9,222 nucleotides of DNA from Actinomycetota bacterium (GCA_947488645.1 CANLAC010000042.1:1-9222), one strand, 5' to 3'; positions 1-5,821 are shown, numbered from the stretch's first letter. Made by a program: numbers and translations. Notes: generated by a model from the letters alone, not told the origin.

Positions 1-8
1 ACCTCACT

Positions 9-38
9 TTGGCGCTTACGCCTCTCCTGCGATAGATT
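9..38 (+). promoter_or_regulatory. Probable promoter of the tRNA cluster
   Basis: A -35-like TTGGCG (9–14) and a -10-like TAGATT (33–38) are separated by 18 bp, and tRNA-Gly begins 10 nt after the -10 box. This is the expected geometry for a promoter feeding the tRNA cluster. It was read by eye; the -35 box matches the sigma-70 consensus at four of six positions. Confidence 0.5.
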
Positions 39-48
39 TACCCTCCTC

Positions 49-121
49 GCGGACGTAGCGCAGTTGGTAGCGCGGAACCTTGCCAAGGTTCAGGTCGCCG
101 GTTCGAACCCGGTCGTCCGCT
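49..121 (+). tRNA. tRNA-Gly (anticodon GCC)
   Basis: A full cloverleaf can be folded. The acceptor stem GCGGACG pairs perfectly with CGTCCGC, the D-arm carries the GG pair, the anticodon stem is GAACC/GGTTC around loop TTGCCAA (anticodon 82–84), and the T-arm has GTTCGAAC. The discriminator base is T, as is usual for bacterial tRNA-Gly. No CCA follows, so the 3' end would be added enzymatically. It is the first gene of a Gly-Cys-Val tRNA set typical of Actinobacteria. Confidence 0.97.
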
Positions 122-128
122 CTGATAT

Positions 129-173
129 TCGCCGTTTGGATTTAACTCTCTAGGGAATGAAATTTAACGGCGA
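129..173 (+). repeat. Inverted repeat in the tRNA-Gly/tRNA-Cys spacer
   Basis: TCGCCGTT (129–136) is an exact inverted copy of AACGGCGA (166–173), with a 29-nt loop. One bulged base allows three further pairs (ATA/TAT). There is no T-run directly after the second arm, so it does not look like a classical terminator. In the joint transcript the hairpin would hold the 3' end of tRNA-Gly and the 5' end of tRNA-Cys apart, which could matter for processing. Its function is unknown. Confidence 0.4.
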
Positions 174-182
174 TATTTCTAT

Positions 183-256
183 GGTCGGGTGGCCGAGAGG
201 CGAGGCAAGGGACTGCAAATCCCTCTACACGGGTTCAAATCCCGTCCCGACCTCCA
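183..256 (+). tRNA. tRNA-Cys (anticodon GCA), CCA apparently encoded
   Basis: The acceptor stem GGTCGGG pairs with CCCGACC (246–252). A three-pair D-stem, anticodon stem AGGGA/TCCCT with loop CTGCAAA (anticodon 215–217) and T-arm ACGGG/CCCGT complete the cloverleaf. The discriminator is T253, the conserved identity base of tRNA-Cys. Bases 254–256 read CCA, so the 3' tail appears to be encoded, unlike in the Gly and Val genes of this cluster. Without the CCA the gene ends at 253. Confidence 0.96.
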
Positions 257-288
257 TTATTAGTGAAAGAGTTCGCTCTACACATAAC

Positions 289-293
289 GGAGG
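289..293 (+). promoter_or_regulatory. Shine-Dalgarno site of the cupin gene
   Basis: GGAGG lies four bases before the ATG at 298. It fixes that ATG as the start, rather than the in-frame upstream ATG at 157, which would require translating through tRNA-Cys. No convincing -10 box lies between tRNA-Cys and this site, so the gene is probably read from the tRNA promoter. Confidence 0.75.
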
Positions 294-297
294 CACG

Positions 298-642
298 ATG
301 TCTGCAGATGATTCAACAAGGCCGTGGGGTCGTTATGAAGTTCTGCAGGAAAGTGATCTTCATAAAGTTAAGTGCATCTACGTAAAGCCAGGAACTCGTC
401 TTTCCTATCAACGTCATCAAAAGCGTCGTGAGCATTGGGTCATTGTTTCCGGTATTGCAACTGTTGTCATCGACGGTCAAACATTTACAAAACTTCCTGG
501 TGAAACAGTTGCTGTTGAAGTGGGACAGCTTCATCGGATCGGTAATAGCGGGACCGATGAATTGATATTCATCGAAGTTCAAACCGGCACCTACTTTGGC
601 GAAGATGATATTGAGCGTATTGAGGATGATTACGCCCGATAA
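298..642 (+). CDS. Single-domain cupin of the mannose-6-phosphate isomerase type II family
   Basis: This 114-residue protein is essentially one cupin domain matching the C-terminal isomerase half of bifunctional ManC/AlgA proteins. Visible family marks are RPWG near the N-terminus (8–11), the first cupin motif PGTRLSYQRH…REHWVIVSG (31–52), the second motif GQLHRIGN (76–83), and the closing EVQTGTYFGEDDIERIEDDY (93–112). Likely metal ligands are His40, Glu45, His46 and His79. The second His of the usual HxH pair is replaced by Lys42, a variant I recall from stand-alone members. The nucleotidyltransferase half of ManC is absent. Mannose-6-phosphate isomerisation is possible, but these small proteins are mostly uncharacterised, so the substrate stays open. 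The gene sits between tRNA-Cys and tRNA-Val, with 28 bp to the latter, and is probably cotranscribed with them. Confidence 0.9.
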   Translation: MSADDSTRPWGRYEVLQESDLHKVKCIYVKPGTRLSYQRHQKRREHWVIVSGIATVVIDGQTFTKLPGETVAVEVGQLHRIGNSGTDELIFIEVQTGTYFGEDDIERIEDDYAR

Positions 643-670
643 ATCACTGTTGTATAGTTCATCCACCTAA

Positions 671-742
671 GGATCGTTGGCTCAGCGGTAGAGCACCACA
701 TTGACATTGTGGGGGTCACTGGTTCGATCCCAGTACGGTCCA
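671..742 (+). tRNA. tRNA-Val (anticodon GAC)
   Basis: The acceptor stem GGATCGT pairs with ACGGTCC (735–741), with one T–G wobble. The D-arm GCTC/GAGC, anticodon stem CCACA/TGTGG around loop TTGACAT (anticodon 703–705) and T-arm ACTGG/CCAGT with TTCGATC are all intact. The discriminator is A742 and no CCA is encoded. It closes the Gly-Cys-Val set but is separated from tRNA-Cys by the cupin gene. Confidence 0.97.
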
Positions 743-792
743 CTTAGTAGATATAACTCACATTTAACGTAAATAACCCCTACATCCTCAAT

Positions 793-811
793 GCCTACTC
801 GCGAGTTAGGC
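793..811 (+). repeat. Palindrome upstream of the nitronate monooxygenase-like gene
   Basis: The segment contains the perfect 10-bp palindrome ACTCGCGAGT (797–806). It is extended to GCCTA…TAGGC at the ends if one base is bulged. It covers the place where the -35 box would lie for the -10 element at 823–828, so it could be an operator. It could instead be a weak hairpin ending the tRNA transcript, but no T-run follows directly. Confidence 0.35.
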
Positions 812-822
812 TCGTCAATCTT

Positions 823-828
823 TACAGT
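823..828 (+). promoter_or_regulatory. Putative -10 box for a leaderless transcript
   Basis: TACAGT fits the actinobacterial TANNNT -10 pattern and lies six bases before the ATG at 835. Transcription would therefore start at or next to the start codon. No Shine-Dalgarno sequence is present, which agrees with a leaderless mRNA. No good -35 box is visible. Confidence 0.5.
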
Positions 829-834
829 TAAGAC

Positions 835-2262
835 ATGAAGACAGATGTTAAGCACCCAACCATCATTCAAGGTGGCATGGGAATTGCTGTCTCTTCTTGG
901 CAATTGGCACAACAGGTTGCAATTGCCGGCGAACTTGGAGTTATTTCAGGAACAGCTATTGATTCAGTCGTAGCTCGTCGACTACAAGATGGTGATGTCT
1001 CAGGTGATATTCGCCGCGCAATGTCGCATTTTCCCAACCAGAAAACCATCTCTGAAATCATGGACCGCTTCTACATTGAAGGTGGTCGCGCTGCAGACAA
1101 GCCGTATTTGGATGTTCCAAAGTTAAGCATCAAGGGGAATCTTTTCTCCAATAATTTATTAGCTGTTTCTAGTTTTGTTGAGGTGTGGCTCGCAAAAGAA
1201 GGCCATAACGGTCTCATCGGAATGAACATTTTGGAAAAGATTCAACTAGCCATTCCTGCCCAGCTCTATGGCGCAATGCTTGCTGAAGTTGATTACATTT
1301 TGATCGGTGCTGGTATTCCAGCACAAATTCCACATCTGCTCAACGAAATTTCAGTTGGCAATAAAGTTGCTATGAAGGTCGAAGTTGCAGAAACAAAAGA
1401 GAAGCATTATTTGCATTTTGATCCAACGACCCTTGGAATTGAGAATTTTCCAATCAAACGTCCACAATTCTTAGCTATCGTTTCTTCACACGCCCTTGTC
1501 GCCTACCTCAATAAAGATGAAGAAACCAAGCCTGATGGCTTTGTAATTGAGTATCACGTTGCAGGAGGTCACAACGCTCCCCCACGAGCAAAAAATGCAA
1601 TCGATGACAATGGTGAAGCGGTTTACAACGATCTGGACATTCCTAATCTTGAAAAGATCCTGGCATCAGGCTCCCCATTTTGGTTAGCTGGTGGCTTTGC
1701 GACGCCGGCAAAGGTCGTCGAAGCATTGAACCATGGGGCAAAGGGCGTCCAAGTTGGTTCAGTCTTTGCTTTATCTAATGAATCTGGATTTACCGATGAA
1801 AATAGATCCAATGTTCTCAACTCTCTTGCCGACCCAAACATGCGTGTTCTTACCGATGCAAGTGCTTCACCAACTGGGTTCCCATTTAAAGTTATCCAGA
1901 ATAATCAAACTCTTTCTAATGACAATCTCTACAAAGAGCGCACACGCATTTGCGATCTAGGATATTTGCGCACCATGTATCAACGCGAAAAGGGAGGAAT
2001 CGGATATCGATGCCCTGCCGAACCACTTGATAATTACGAATTCAAGAATGGCCAAGTAGATCAAGCGCAAGGATCAAAGTGTCTCTGTAATGCTCTGATG
2101 GCAGATATTGGACTAGGCCAGCTGCGACCTGATGGCCGAACTGAGATTTCTCTGTTGACATTTGGATCAGACCTTGAAGGACCCCGGGCAATGCGGGATA
2201 AGTACCCGAATGGTTGGAACGCACTACAGGCAATTAACTTCTTAAAGGAACAAATTTCCTAG
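835..2262 (+). CDS. Nitronate monooxygenase family flavoprotein with cysteine-containing C-terminal extension
   Basis: This 475-residue protein has the FMN-dependent TIM-barrel fold of the nitronate monooxygenase/2-nitropropane dioxygenase family. Marks are QGGMG near the N-terminus (12–16), AGGHN (243–247) with His246 at the usual catalytic/FMN position, and the phosphate-binding region AGGFATPAKVVEAL…GAKGVQVGSVFALSNESG (285–318). Ordinary members are about 320–360 residues. The extra roughly 120 residues at the C-terminus contain Cys373, Cys393 (in RCPAEP), Cys416 and Cys418 (in CLCN), a spacing that could bind a metal or Fe-S cluster. I recall this longer form from other bacteria, where it is annotated only by family. 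The natural substrate is unknown; detoxification of nitronates or an enoyl-reductase-like role are both possible. The gene follows the tRNA cluster after 92 bp and precedes the exporter gene by 26 bp. The start has no ribosome binding site and is probably leaderless. Confidence 0.85.
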   Translation: MKTDVKHPTIIQGGMGIAVSSWQLAQQVAIAGELGVISGTAIDSVVARRLQDGDVSGDIRRAMSHFPNQKTISEIMDRFYIEGGRAADKPYLDVPKLSIKGNLFSNNLLAVSSFVEVWLAKEGHNGLIGMNILEKIQLAIPAQLYGAMLAEVDYILIGAGIPAQIPHLLNEISVGNKVAMKVEVAETKEKHYLHFDPTTLGIENFPIKRPQFLAIVSSHALVAYLNKDEETKPDGFVIEYHVAGGHNAPPRAKNAIDDNGEAVYNDLDIPNLEKILASGSPFWLAGGFATPAKVVEALNHGAKGVQVGSVFALSNESGFTDENRSNVLNSLADPNMRVLTDASASPTGFPFKVIQNNQTLSNDNLYKERTRICDLGYLRTMYQREKGGIGYRCPAEPLDNYEFKNGQVDQAQGSKCLCNALMADIGLGQLRPDGRTEISLLTFGSDLEGPRAMRDKYPNGWNALQAINFLKEQIS

Positions 2263-2272
2263 TTTCTCAATC

Positions 2273-2278
2273 TATGCT
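2273..2278 (+). promoter_or_regulatory. Putative -10 box before the exporter gene
   Basis: TATGCT is a TANNNT box ending ten bases before the ATG at 2289, in the 26-bp gap after the flavin enzyme. Transcription would start within a few bases of the ATG, and there is no Shine-Dalgarno sequence. The upstream -35 region is not recognisable, so read-through from the preceding gene is an alternative. Confidence 0.35.
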
Positions 2279-2288
2279 TTAGGTTGTT

Positions 2289-2924
2289 ATGAATCAGCTA
2301 CTTCTTAATGTCCCGGCGTTTGCCTTTGCCACACTTTTGTTAGTGATGGTGCCGGGTCAGGGTGTCGCCATGGTTTTAAGGCAGTCAATACTTGGCGGAA
2401 GTAAGGCAGCATTTCTTTCAGCTATTGGTAATTGTGTTGGAATTCTTACGTGGGCTGCTTCGAGCGCCGTCGGTCTATCTGCAATCTTTGCTCAATCACA
2501 AACCGCTTACTCAATCCTAAAGTGGGTTGGAGTCAGCTACTTGGTCTTTGTTTCACTCCAAACCTTGTTTGCACTGCGACATGAATTTGGTAAATTCGAT
2601 CTGGAAACCAAAAGCGAAGTCAGCAACTGGGCATCTTTTCGATTAGGACTTATTACCAACCTGACAAATGTTAAAGCTGCTGTCTACGCAGTTGCCTTCT
2701 TGCCCGCCTTTGTTCCAAGTAGCTTTTCACTGGCCTGGGGAATACTTATCTTCGGTGCTATCTGGGCGTTGGTTTCTATTCTTTGGAATATCTTCTTGAT
2801 CTGGACCGTCAAAAAATCCTCTATCTATATTCAAAAGCCTGTCGTACGCCGCACCCTGACAGCGATATCAGCCCTAGGAATTATGGGTTTAGCAATCGGT
2901 CTAGCCCTATCGTCCGGCCGTTAG
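2289..2924 (+). CDS. LysE/RhtB-family amino-acid or metabolite exporter
   Basis: A 211-residue inner-membrane protein of the usual length for the LysE/RhtB translocator family. Six hydrophobic segments can be placed at about 8–30, 41–67, 72–96, 115–140, 147–174 and 190–208. The family signature near the end of the first helix reads VPGQGVAMVLRQSILGG (21–37), a variant of the usual PGP[NDG] motif. The second helix has the typical GNCVGILTWAASSAVGLSA run. Members export amino acids such as lysine, threonine or homoserine lactone, but specificity cannot be read from sequence. The last 18 bp overlap the 3' end of the convergent hydrolase gene. Confidence 0.88.
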   Translation: MNQLLLNVPAFAFATLLLVMVPGQGVAMVLRQSILGGSKAAFLSAIGNCVGILTWAASSAVGLSAIFAQSQTAYSILKWVGVSYLVFVSLQTLFALRHEFGKFDLETKSEVSNWASFRLGLITNLTNVKAAVYAVAFLPAFVPSSFSLAWGILIFGAIWALVSILWNIFLIWTVKKSSIYIQKPVVRRTLTAISALGIMGLAIGLALSSGR

Positions 2925-3683
2925 TCCTTCGATGAAGGTCAGGCTATTTTGAAAGATTAACTCTTGGTCATAATCCAAAGTTGCAACGTGATAACTATTG
3001 ACCAACTCGATCCGTGTTTTATCCTTTGACCCAATCTCAGACAGAATGATTTCAGTATTTGCAACCGGCAAGGTGTGATCCTCAACTGAATGAAATAACT
3101 GAACCGGGACTGTGATTTTTCCAAGATTGCGACGGGTCACGCGCAACATTTTGAGCAACTGGTAAATCCCACGAGTTGGAAGGGCGTCATAGCCCCACTC
3201 AGTAATACCTGGACGTTTAATGTCATCGCCAACACTCGTGCGCAACTTCTGAAAGCGAGATAAGAAGAAGGCTAATTCAACGGGAACGCCTTTGACGAAA
3301 ATCATTGGGTTCACAAGGATTAATCCCGCAATAGCTTCGTTATTCGACTCGGCCACATTGAGAACAGTGCCTCCACCCATTGAAAGTCCGACTAGAAAAA
3401 TTGTGTCGCAGGTTTTTTGAAGTTCACTTAACTCAAATGCAATTTTGGCGGGCCACTCATCCCATTTAGTTTTATTAAGCTCTTCGACTTTTGTACCGTG
3501 ACCGGGCAACAAAGGTACCCGCACGGTGTAGCCCTTGGAGTGCAAGAACTCTCCCCATGGACGCATTGACGGTGGTGAACCTGTGAATCCATGAACTAGA
3601 AGAACACCTATATGTGCGTTCTTGCCATTACCGAGTGCAGACCAATCCTGCATCCATCCCGCTGGTGCTCCTTCAATAGCCAT
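2907..3683 (-). CDS. Alpha/beta hydrolase, carboxylesterase/monoacylglycerol lipase type
   Basis: A 258-residue cytoplasmic serine hydrolase with no signal peptide. The order of elements is HGFTG (31–35, oxyanion hole), LLPGHG (58–63), the nucleophile elbow GLSMGG (99–104, Ser101), the acid in SVEDHTLP (Asp202) and the catalytic His232 in SYHVATLDYD. This arrangement, with a small cap region between about 125 and 190, resembles Est30-type carboxylesterases and bacterial monoacylglycerol lipases acting on short or medium acyl esters. The substrate is inferred only from the family. Transcription starts from the promoter at 3690–3718, six bases before the ATG, so the mRNA is probably leaderless. 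The stop codon lies inside the end of the exporter gene. Confidence 0.9.
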   Translation of the reverse strand: MAIEGAPAGWMQDWSALGNGKNAHIGVLLVHGFTGSPPSMRPWGEFLHSKGYTVRVPLLPGHGTKVEELNKTKWDEWPAKIAFELSELQKTCDTIFLVGLSMGGGTVLNVAESNNEAIAGLILVNPMIFVKGVPVELAFFLSRFQKLRTSVGDDIKRPGITEWGYDALPTRGIYQLLKMLRVTRRNLGKITVPVQLFHSVEDHTLPVANTEIILSEIGSKDKTRIELVNSYHVATLDYDQELIFQNSLTFIEGLTAGR

Positions 3684-3689
3684 ACCAAA

Positions 3690-3718
3690 ACTCTATTGCC
3701 TGACTCTTGTCAGTTCAA
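3690..3718 (-). promoter_or_regulatory. Promoter of the hydrolase gene
   Basis: On the minus strand TTGAAC (3718–3713) and TAGAGT (3695–3690) are separated by exactly 17 bp, and the ATG follows the -10 box after six bases. This is the best complete promoter in the window. Its position predicts a transcript starting at or next to the start codon. It is interleaved with the opposite-strand promoter of the exonuclease gene. Confidence 0.65.
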
Positions 3719-3729
3719 TGACATACGAT
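3700..3729 (+). promoter_or_regulatory. Promoter of the exonuclease gene
   Basis: TACGAT (3724–3729) is a TANNNT -10 box ending seven bases before the ATG at 3737. A weak -35 candidate, CTGACT (3700–3705), lies 18 bp upstream. There is no Shine-Dalgarno sequence, so a leaderless message is expected. The -35 part falls in the spacer of the divergent hydrolase promoter. Confidence 0.5.
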
Positions 3730-3736
3730 CGTCCTT

Positions 3737-4369
3737 ATGCAAAACATTGGTGAGACTCGTCTCTCTGAAACCACTTTTGCAGTGATAGATCTTGAAACTT
3801 CTGGTGGCTCTCCTAAATCGGGAGCAGGTATTACTGAAATAGGTGTTGTTAAAGTTCGCGGTGGTGTTGTTCTGGGAACATTTCAAAGTTTCGTAGATCC
3901 AGGCCACTCTCTACCGCCCTTCATTACTCAGTTAACTGGCATCACTGATGAGATGTTGTTGTCTGCCCCGTTTATCGATGAGGTATTGCCAACTCTTTTT
4001 GCCTTTCTGGGTTCACCAGATGAGACAGTTTTAGTAGCTCATAACTCCCCCTTTGACATGAGTTTCCTCAAGGCCGCCGCACTAGCCCATGGTTTTCCAT
4101 GGCCAAATTACTTGACAGTCGATACAGCACGCTTGGCTCGATCCGTATTGGATCGAGATGAGGTGGCAAATTGCAGACTCGGAACACTTGCTGAATTCTT
4201 CAACGCACAAACATCTCCTAACCACCGGGCTTTAGATGATGCACTTGCAACAGTGGATGTCTTGCATGGAATTATTGAAAGGCTTGCCGGTCATAAGGTG
4301 GGAACTTTTGAAGAGATGAGAAATTTCCCTTCGAAAAAAAGAAGAGTTAAGCGCCCAATTTCTGAGTAA
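3737..4369 (+). CDS. DnaQ-like DEDDh 3'-5' exonuclease, stand-alone
   Basis: A 210-residue protein made of one exonuclease domain of the DNA polymerase III epsilon type. The three Exo motifs are FAVIDLETSG (14–23, Asp18 and Glu20), AHNSPFDMSFL (101–111, Asp107) and NHRALDDALAT (162–172, His163 and Asp168), giving the full metal-binding DEDDh set. The tail is short and basic (SKKRRVKRPISE). In many Actinobacteria the gene next to trpD and ctaE (Rv2191 in Mycobacterium) encodes this domain fused to a UvrC-like GIY-YIG nuclease of about 600 residues in total. Here the protein stops in what would be the linker, and trpD on the other strand begins its 3' end at 4347, so no second half exists. It may proofread or trim DNA or RNA ends; the exact role is unknown. 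It overlaps the trpD end by 23 bp. Confidence 0.9.
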   Translation: MQNIGETRLSETTFAVIDLETSGGSPKSGAGITEIGVVKVRGGVVLGTFQSFVDPGHSLPPFITQLTGITDEMLLSAPFIDEVLPTLFAFLGSPDETVLVAHNSPFDMSFLKAAALAHGFPWPNYLTVDTARLARSVLDRDEVANCRLGTLAEFFNAQTSPNHRALDDALATVDVLHGIIERLAGHKVGTFEEMRNFPSKKRRVKRPISE

Positions 4370-5393
4370 GTGCAGCCCACTTGGCAACTAAGTTAGTTGC
4401 AGCCCCTGAATCAATTGCTTCTACTGCGCGCGCTATGCCGATCTTCATACGGGCATGCAGATTCAGATCAAACCGTGCTTCATACGCAGCAATAGCAGCT
4501 GCAGCATTGAGGACAACGGCATCTCGTGGTGCACCTTTTTCGCCAGCAAAGATTGCCGTTGTGATGCGAGCATTTTCTTGTGCGTCTCCCCCGACAAGGG
4601 CTGAAATTGGAGCTCGCTGAATATCAAAATCCAACGGATCTATAAGGGCACTCGAAATTTCTCCTCGACCAATCGTCAATACAGAGGTAGTTGTTGCAAG
4701 GGTAATTTCATCTAGACCATCATCGCCGCGGAAAACAAAACCGTCTACCCCGCGATCACCAAGTACTTGCGCCATAACCAGGTGCATACGTTCATTAGCA
4801 ACACCGATCGCTGCTGCCTTCGGTTGTGCAGGGTTAGCTAACGGTCCCAAAATATTAAATACGGTTGGAGTTCCTAACTCCTTGCGAGCGGGTGCGGCAA
4901 AACGCATAGCCGGATGAAAAACCGGCGCAAAACAAAAGCCAATTCCAAGCTCTGCAAATGTTCTCTCAACACCCGCGCCATCTAGCCCAATGTTTATGCC
5001 GAGTGCTTCCAGCAGATCTGCTGCCCCTGATTTTGAAGAGGCTGCACGGTTGCCATGCTTTACAACCTTTACCCCAGCTGCTGCGGCAATGATTGCCGAG
5101 GTGGTTGAAATATTGATTGTGTGGGTGCCATCTCCTCCAGTACCAACTGTGTCGACCGCTCTTTCATTGATATTAATTGGCCCACAGTGCTGATACATCT
5201 GAGCAACTAATGCACCGACCTCTTCGGCTGTTTCACCTTTGGCTTTCAAGGCGAGTAAGAATTTCTTGATTACTTCGATGTCTGCGTTTGCAGTAAGGAT
5301 CTCATTCATGCACCACTGAACATCGTGCGTTTCAAGATCTAAACCCGATTGCAAACGCGCAATGTGTGAATCCCACCGCGTTTGCATCATCAC
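4347..5393 (-). CDS. trpD: Anthranilate phosphoribosyltransferase
   Basis: TrpD transfers phosphoribose from PRPP to anthranilate, the second step of tryptophan synthesis from chorismate. The 348-residue length is normal. Visible motifs are the N-terminal helical region up to LLALKAKGETAEEV (46–59), the PRPP-binding GTGGDG (84–89), KHGNRAASSKSGAADLLEALG (112–132), GPLANP (183–188) and the Mg-binding DGLDEI (225–230, Asp228 and Glu229). The start is one of three consecutive codons, GTG-ATG-ATG (5393–5385). No Shine-Dalgarno is seen, and the first codon lies five bases after the stop of the upstream receiver-domain gene. Translation is therefore probably coupled to that gene. No other trp gene is present nearby; the location beside the bcc-oxidase genes is the conserved actinobacterial one. 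Confidence 0.97.
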   Translation of the reverse strand: MMMQTRWDSHIARLQSGLDLETHDVQWCMNEILTANADIEVIKKFLLALKAKGETAEEVGALVAQMYQHCGPININERAVDTVGTGGDGTHTINISTTSAIIAAAAGVKVVKHGNRAASSKSGAADLLEALGINIGLDGAGVERTFAELGIGFCFAPVFHPAMRFAAPARKELGTPTVFNILGPLANPAQPKAAAIGVANERMHLVMAQVLGDRGVDGFVFRGDDGLDEITLATTTSVLTIGRGEISSALIDPLDFDIQRAPISALVGGDAQENARITTAIFAGEKGAPRDAVVLNAAAAIAAYEARFDLNLHARMKIGIARAVEAIDSGAATNLVAKWAALTQKLGA

Positions 5394-5398
5394 GATAT

Positions 5399-5821
5399 TT
5401 AAGCAGAAACGAGCGTGGTGCCGCGGAGTAATTGCGCCGCTGTTTTAGCAAGGGTAAACGGGTCGATTGGATGGACAACTGAAGCTTCAGCCATTGACCA
5501 GGCTGCTAACCACGCATCTTCTTTTCGTCCGGTGATAACCAAAACAGGCGGACAATTGAAAACTTCATCCTTTAATTGGCGCGCCATTCCCATGCCACCT
5601 TCTTGTGCTGCTTCTCCATCAAGAATGAATAGGTCGGCGCGAGGCCCACCACCAATGCTTTTTGTATCAACGTAGGCACGCAAGGCAGAGCCCGTGGCGA
5701 ATTCATGAATCTCATGTTCTGGTAGATCTGCGGCAACTCGTCGTCCCAGGGCAGAGGCTATTGAGGCACGAACCGATGAATCATCGGAGTACACAATGAT
5801 CTGCTTCTTGGTCTCTGACAT
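5399..5821 (-). CDS. Degenerate receiver-domain (response-regulator-like) protein
   Basis: From the ATG at 5821 this is a 140-residue single receiver domain with no output domain. It has the acidic pair Asp13-Asp14 (VYSDD), a candidate phosphoacceptor Asp68 (LFILDGE), the conserved Thr97 (LVITG), and His117 where receivers normally carry the switch lysine (VVHPIDP). The Lys-to-His change suggests that classical phosphorylation is altered or lost. I recall similar proteins with GGMGxARQLKDE and HPIDP beside trpD/ctaE in other Actinobacteria; their role is not known to me. The frame is open to an ATG at 5860. I chose 5821 because the domain begins right after it, it starts MSETKK, and a TANNNT box sits seven bases upstream. 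The gene leads a two-gene unit with trpD. Confidence 0.75.
   Translation of the reverse strand: MSETKKQIIVYSDDSSVRASIASALGRRVAADLPEHEIHEFATGSALRAYVDTKSIGGGPRADLFILDGEAAQEGGMGMARQLKDEVFNCPPVLVITGRKEDAWLAAWSMAEASVVHPIDPFTLAKTAAQLLRGTTLVSA

Noticed and set aside
268..279. AGAG-TTCG-CTCT hairpin after tRNA-Cys as a terminator
   Set aside because: It has a four-pair stem with no T-run and is too weak to call.
157..297. In-frame upstream extension of the cupin gene from an ATG at 157
   Set aside because: It would be translated straight through tRNA-Cys, and the extra residues do not resemble the cupin family. The ATG at 298 has a GGAGG site and starts the recognisable domain.
313..666. Minus-strand open frames over the cupin, flavin enzyme, trpD and qcrC genes as extra genes
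   Set aside because: They lie opposite or out of frame with well-recognised genes, show no domain or start signal, and look like chance open frames.
2926..2938. CCTTC-GAT-GAAGG hairpin as a terminator between exporter and hydrolase genes
   Set aside because: The stem is only 5 bp and no T-run follows closely on either strand. It lies in the hydrolase coding sequence.
4333..4345. A-run near the end of the exonuclease gene as a programmed or accidental frameshift leading to a lost GIY-YIG domain
   Set aside because: The region beyond is the 3' end of trpD on the other strand, with no room for a further domain. The A-run simply encodes the lysine-rich tail.
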